NCBI RefSeq assembly: GCF_018143015.1
Contig: NC_054746.1
Span: forward strand, 31,585,129-31,649,128
Direction: 5' to 3'
DNA length: 64,000 nucleotides
Source: Lytechinus variegatus
Lineage: Eukaryota; Echinodermata; Echinoidea; Temnopleuroida; Toxopneustidae
The notes under the pieces were generated by a model, which saw nothing but the letters and a program-made list of their open reading frames with translations, searched no databases and was not told the origin of the DNA. This document shows, piece after piece, positions 61,291 through 64,000 of this stretch (positions are counted from its first letter, which is position 1; every line of letters starts with the position of its first letter). The position numbers were made by a program, and so were the translations under genes.

Positions 61291-64000
61291 TGTTAGTCAA
61301 GTACTGAATGGTGATTAACAGATGGGTTTTATCGTTATTTTTTCTTTGTCATAGTTTGATTATTCCATCTTTGCTATACCTAAATTCAGTTTAGAACGAA
61401 GACTACAGTTATTAAGATATACATGTACTTATCTTCAAGAAAAATAAGACTCGGATTTTTGTTTGTGTTTTTGGAATGTAGACTTGTGTTGAAGCAAGGT
61501 ATTATATAAGTTGTGTCGAAAATGAGAGTAAGTGTAGTATAAAGAGAGTAAATGGGAGATAGATTGTCGACAGAGAGAAAGAAAGAAAGAGGGGAAACTC
61601 GCAAATAATGCTTCTGTGGAAGCGTATTGCGTTAGGGTGTGTGTGTGCGTGTATGTAGCTGTGTGCGCGTGTGGTAAGTGGGGGAAGAAATAAACATGCA
61701 CAAAAAAGCCAGTGAAGAAATGCACTTCTCATGAAATGGTTAAAAATTTAATTGTAAAATATTGTAGATAATATGCAAGAACTCATCTGCCGTAGGCTCA
61801 TGCAACTATATAAGATGATTCAGCATTCAAATTTTGTTTTAAAAAGTTTGCTTTTAATTAAAAGAATCAAAATCGATTGAGATCTTTTCACTAAAAAAGA
61901 AGTTGACAAAGTTCAGATGCAAACATAATTAGATAGTCCGCTACACTCATCATAAACACACGCTTGCGAACTCACACACACAAACACACACGCCCGCTCC
62001 CAAGCATGAATTACCACACAATCTTATTAGTTGTATTTAGAGAAAGACAATAATAGGCCAATGAAGAAAAAGGTTGAGAACGCAAAACAAAAAGACAAAC
62101 AAGGATGCATAATTGATAACAAAGCAAAGTTGACATCCTACAGTGAAAATATAATGATTTCTTTTTTTTTTAGTTTGCTTGCACCCTTTTTCTTGTACAT
62201 TCAATAATGCCGTATGTCATGTAGCATTAGAGCTATTATCAGTAATAAATCCAATTGTAACACTTTAGCAATGATTTTCCATGGACTAACGTTCGAAATA
62301 AGCCGATAGACTTATCGTTGTTAAATGAATGAAATTATAGATCCTTACCCTCAGCCAGAGAGAGAAAATGGTTTTAAGTTTTGTGAGGTAGGGCATTGGT
62401 TTTTTTATCATTAAGTTTCAGCCTTCTGTTCGATTTAAAGCCACATTTATCTCTATAATGATAAGCAAACATGACCGAGGATTAAATCAAACTATAAAAG
62501 GAAAACAGGGCCAAAATGGAAGGGAAAGGGCAAGGCGAACAAAAAGACGAACGGCCATCTTGTATCAATCCCAGCTTGGCCCTAGTTCATGATCAACCTG
62601 CAGCAGATGCCTCTTTGGTTAATCTTTGACCAAGAGTACTGGGTGTCGGAAATAAATATCCCCTCTTCTCACAATAAGTAGAAGGGAGAGGAGAGAAGTC
62701 GATTGAAAAGAGAGTAAAGGATAGTCGTATATTATCCCCGTATAACGACACTCCAAATTAAAAGCCAGGAAAATCGCGATCCGTGTGTGCGCGTGTGTAG
62801 TGCGTGTGAATTTATTGCCAAGTTGTATTTAATGAAAGACAGTACTATCTTTTCCTATCCGTCTGGTCTGCGCGTACATACTCGTCTATGCATTCTGGGT
62901 CCCAAGAACTGATAGTTGAAGTATTATCATTGGTGGTAGATGAATGATGAAGGCAGCGCTCTGGCGGTATTGATTTAGCTGAAAATCTCCTTATATTGTC
63001 TTTCTTAGTGCTGATAAAATCTAGGATGGAATGATTAATGAAGACGTTAATCAGCAAAGCAAACACGATGGTCTATTCTGAAATGGCATATAAGTAACGA
63101 CTTCATCCTGACTTTAATTTCCCTTGCTTTAATGTTTCTCCAATTTGTATTTTGATCAGGGTTCAACTCGTTTTATTAGTTCTTTCGTCATTTAATCTTT
63201 TTTTTCCGCGTTCATATTTCATATGATAAGGAATAATCAAAATCGTATGCTTTTGAAAGCAACTGGTAATTTCATGGATGTTTCTACCGCAGATAGCGTG
63301 ACAAAAAACACATTTGACAAAGTTTTGCTTTTGTTTTCAGCGTCTCTTGTTAGCGATAATCCTATACATTCATATCAAAACTTATCATAATTCTTACATT
63401 CCTTTGTCGAAGTATATTTTTTGCAAGTAAGTAGTTCCTAAACATACTTGGTCCCTAATCGAAACAAGACTCGGGTAAGCACACAATCTTTACGACAAAA
63501 GAGTTTGAAGGTGATGTATAGTAAAGTGAGTGATCAATGAAATAATTCTAAAAACTCTTAATCATAAACAATTTTTAAAAAACTTCATGAAATACAACTC
63601 ATAAAATATATAAATCTTCAATGTTACGCAATTCTATTACAATAACTATAATAATCTTGAAATACCTTAAAATCTACTGATGATTGTGAATTCAGAGACG
63701 GAATTCGAACTATTTAGGCTAGAAATCAAGGCATTGTGGACACCTCTCTCCTATTTCTCTTCACCCCCCCCCCCCTCCCTCTCTCTCTCCCTCTCCACTC
63801 TCTCTTACTCTATCTATATCTCTCTCACACCCACGCTCACAAGAAACACATTCACACATCCTCCCTTAACTATGAAATTCGAACACTCCCTGTATACCTT
63901 CTCGTCCTTCTGCTTTCTTCAAGTCCGCCCCTCTCTTCTGTTTCTGCCCAATTTCTCAATATCTCCTTGTAGCTTTCACTCTTTCCCCTTCTCATCATTA
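61291..64000. other. Gene-free right end with GT/CA and CT tracts
   Basis: No coding exon recognised. GT-rich stretches lie at about 61636-61672 and 62785-62810, a CA-rich one at about 61973-61992, and a pyrimidine-rich tract at 63740-63835. A higher-complexity patch at about 62540-62650 is unexplained. Confidence 0.5.
63740..63835. repeat. Polypyrimidine (CT)n tract with C run
   Basis: About 12 C followed by CT-rich words. The plus-strand frame 63736-63972 is Leu/Ser-rich and spurious. Confidence 0.85.

Noticed and set aside
1-64000. CRISPR arrays, operons, prokaryotic promoters or Shine-Dalgarno sites
   Set aside because: None seen; the window is intron-rich animal DNA.

Overview
The window looks like animal nuclear DNA, most likely from an echinoderm and probably a sea urchin. 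It is AT-rich (by eye, not counted) and its genes are split into many short exons with GT-AG introns of about 0.3-1.3 kb. It carries a tRNA-derived SINE of the type known from sea urchins and many short inverted-repeat elements. The proteins are close to vertebrate orthologues. The species assignment is an inference from repeats and gene style.

The left half is gene-dense. TASP1 (Taspase 1; minus strand, nine coding exons seen between 1908 and 8656, last exon not found) sits head-to-head with SAYSD1 (plus strand, 9082-10166, two exons, complete), with 425 bp between the two start codons. A 6.3 kb repeat-rich spacer (10167-16453) follows. COG2 (minus strand, 16454-28189) is complete: the 18 exons keep the reading frame at every junction and give a 739-residue protein, against 738 residues recalled for human COG2. 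A 2.4 kb spacer with purine-rich microsatellites separates COG2 from the start of a divergent kinesin-3 motor gene that most resembles STARD9 (plus strand, 30552 onward). Only its first three coding exons (78 residues) are visible. The exon with the ATP-binding P-loop is not seen before the gap or in the remaining 25 kb.

A run of exactly 500 N (38125-38624) marks a scaffold gap. From there to 64000 I find no convincing protein-coding exon. This part is AT-rich sequence with polypyrimidine tracts, small inverted-repeat elements, a decayed SINE, a broken LINE with a recognisable reverse-transcriptase active site (60139-61290, minus strand), and several GC-richer non-coding islands that could be cis-regulatory. 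It could be a very long kinesin intron, an intergenic region near an unseen gene, or an unrelated contig joined across the gap.

The four genes have no shared pathway. TASP1 is a nuclear protease, SAYSD1 works in ER translocon quality control, COG2 tethers vesicles at the Golgi, and the kinesin is probably a cargo motor. Nothing here amounts to a clearly new biological system. The most notable items are a 133-bp tandem duplication that copies a COG2 splice donor, families of foldback and poly-G-ended mobile elements, a kinesin gene that stops after three exons, and candidate regulatory islands in the gene-poor half.
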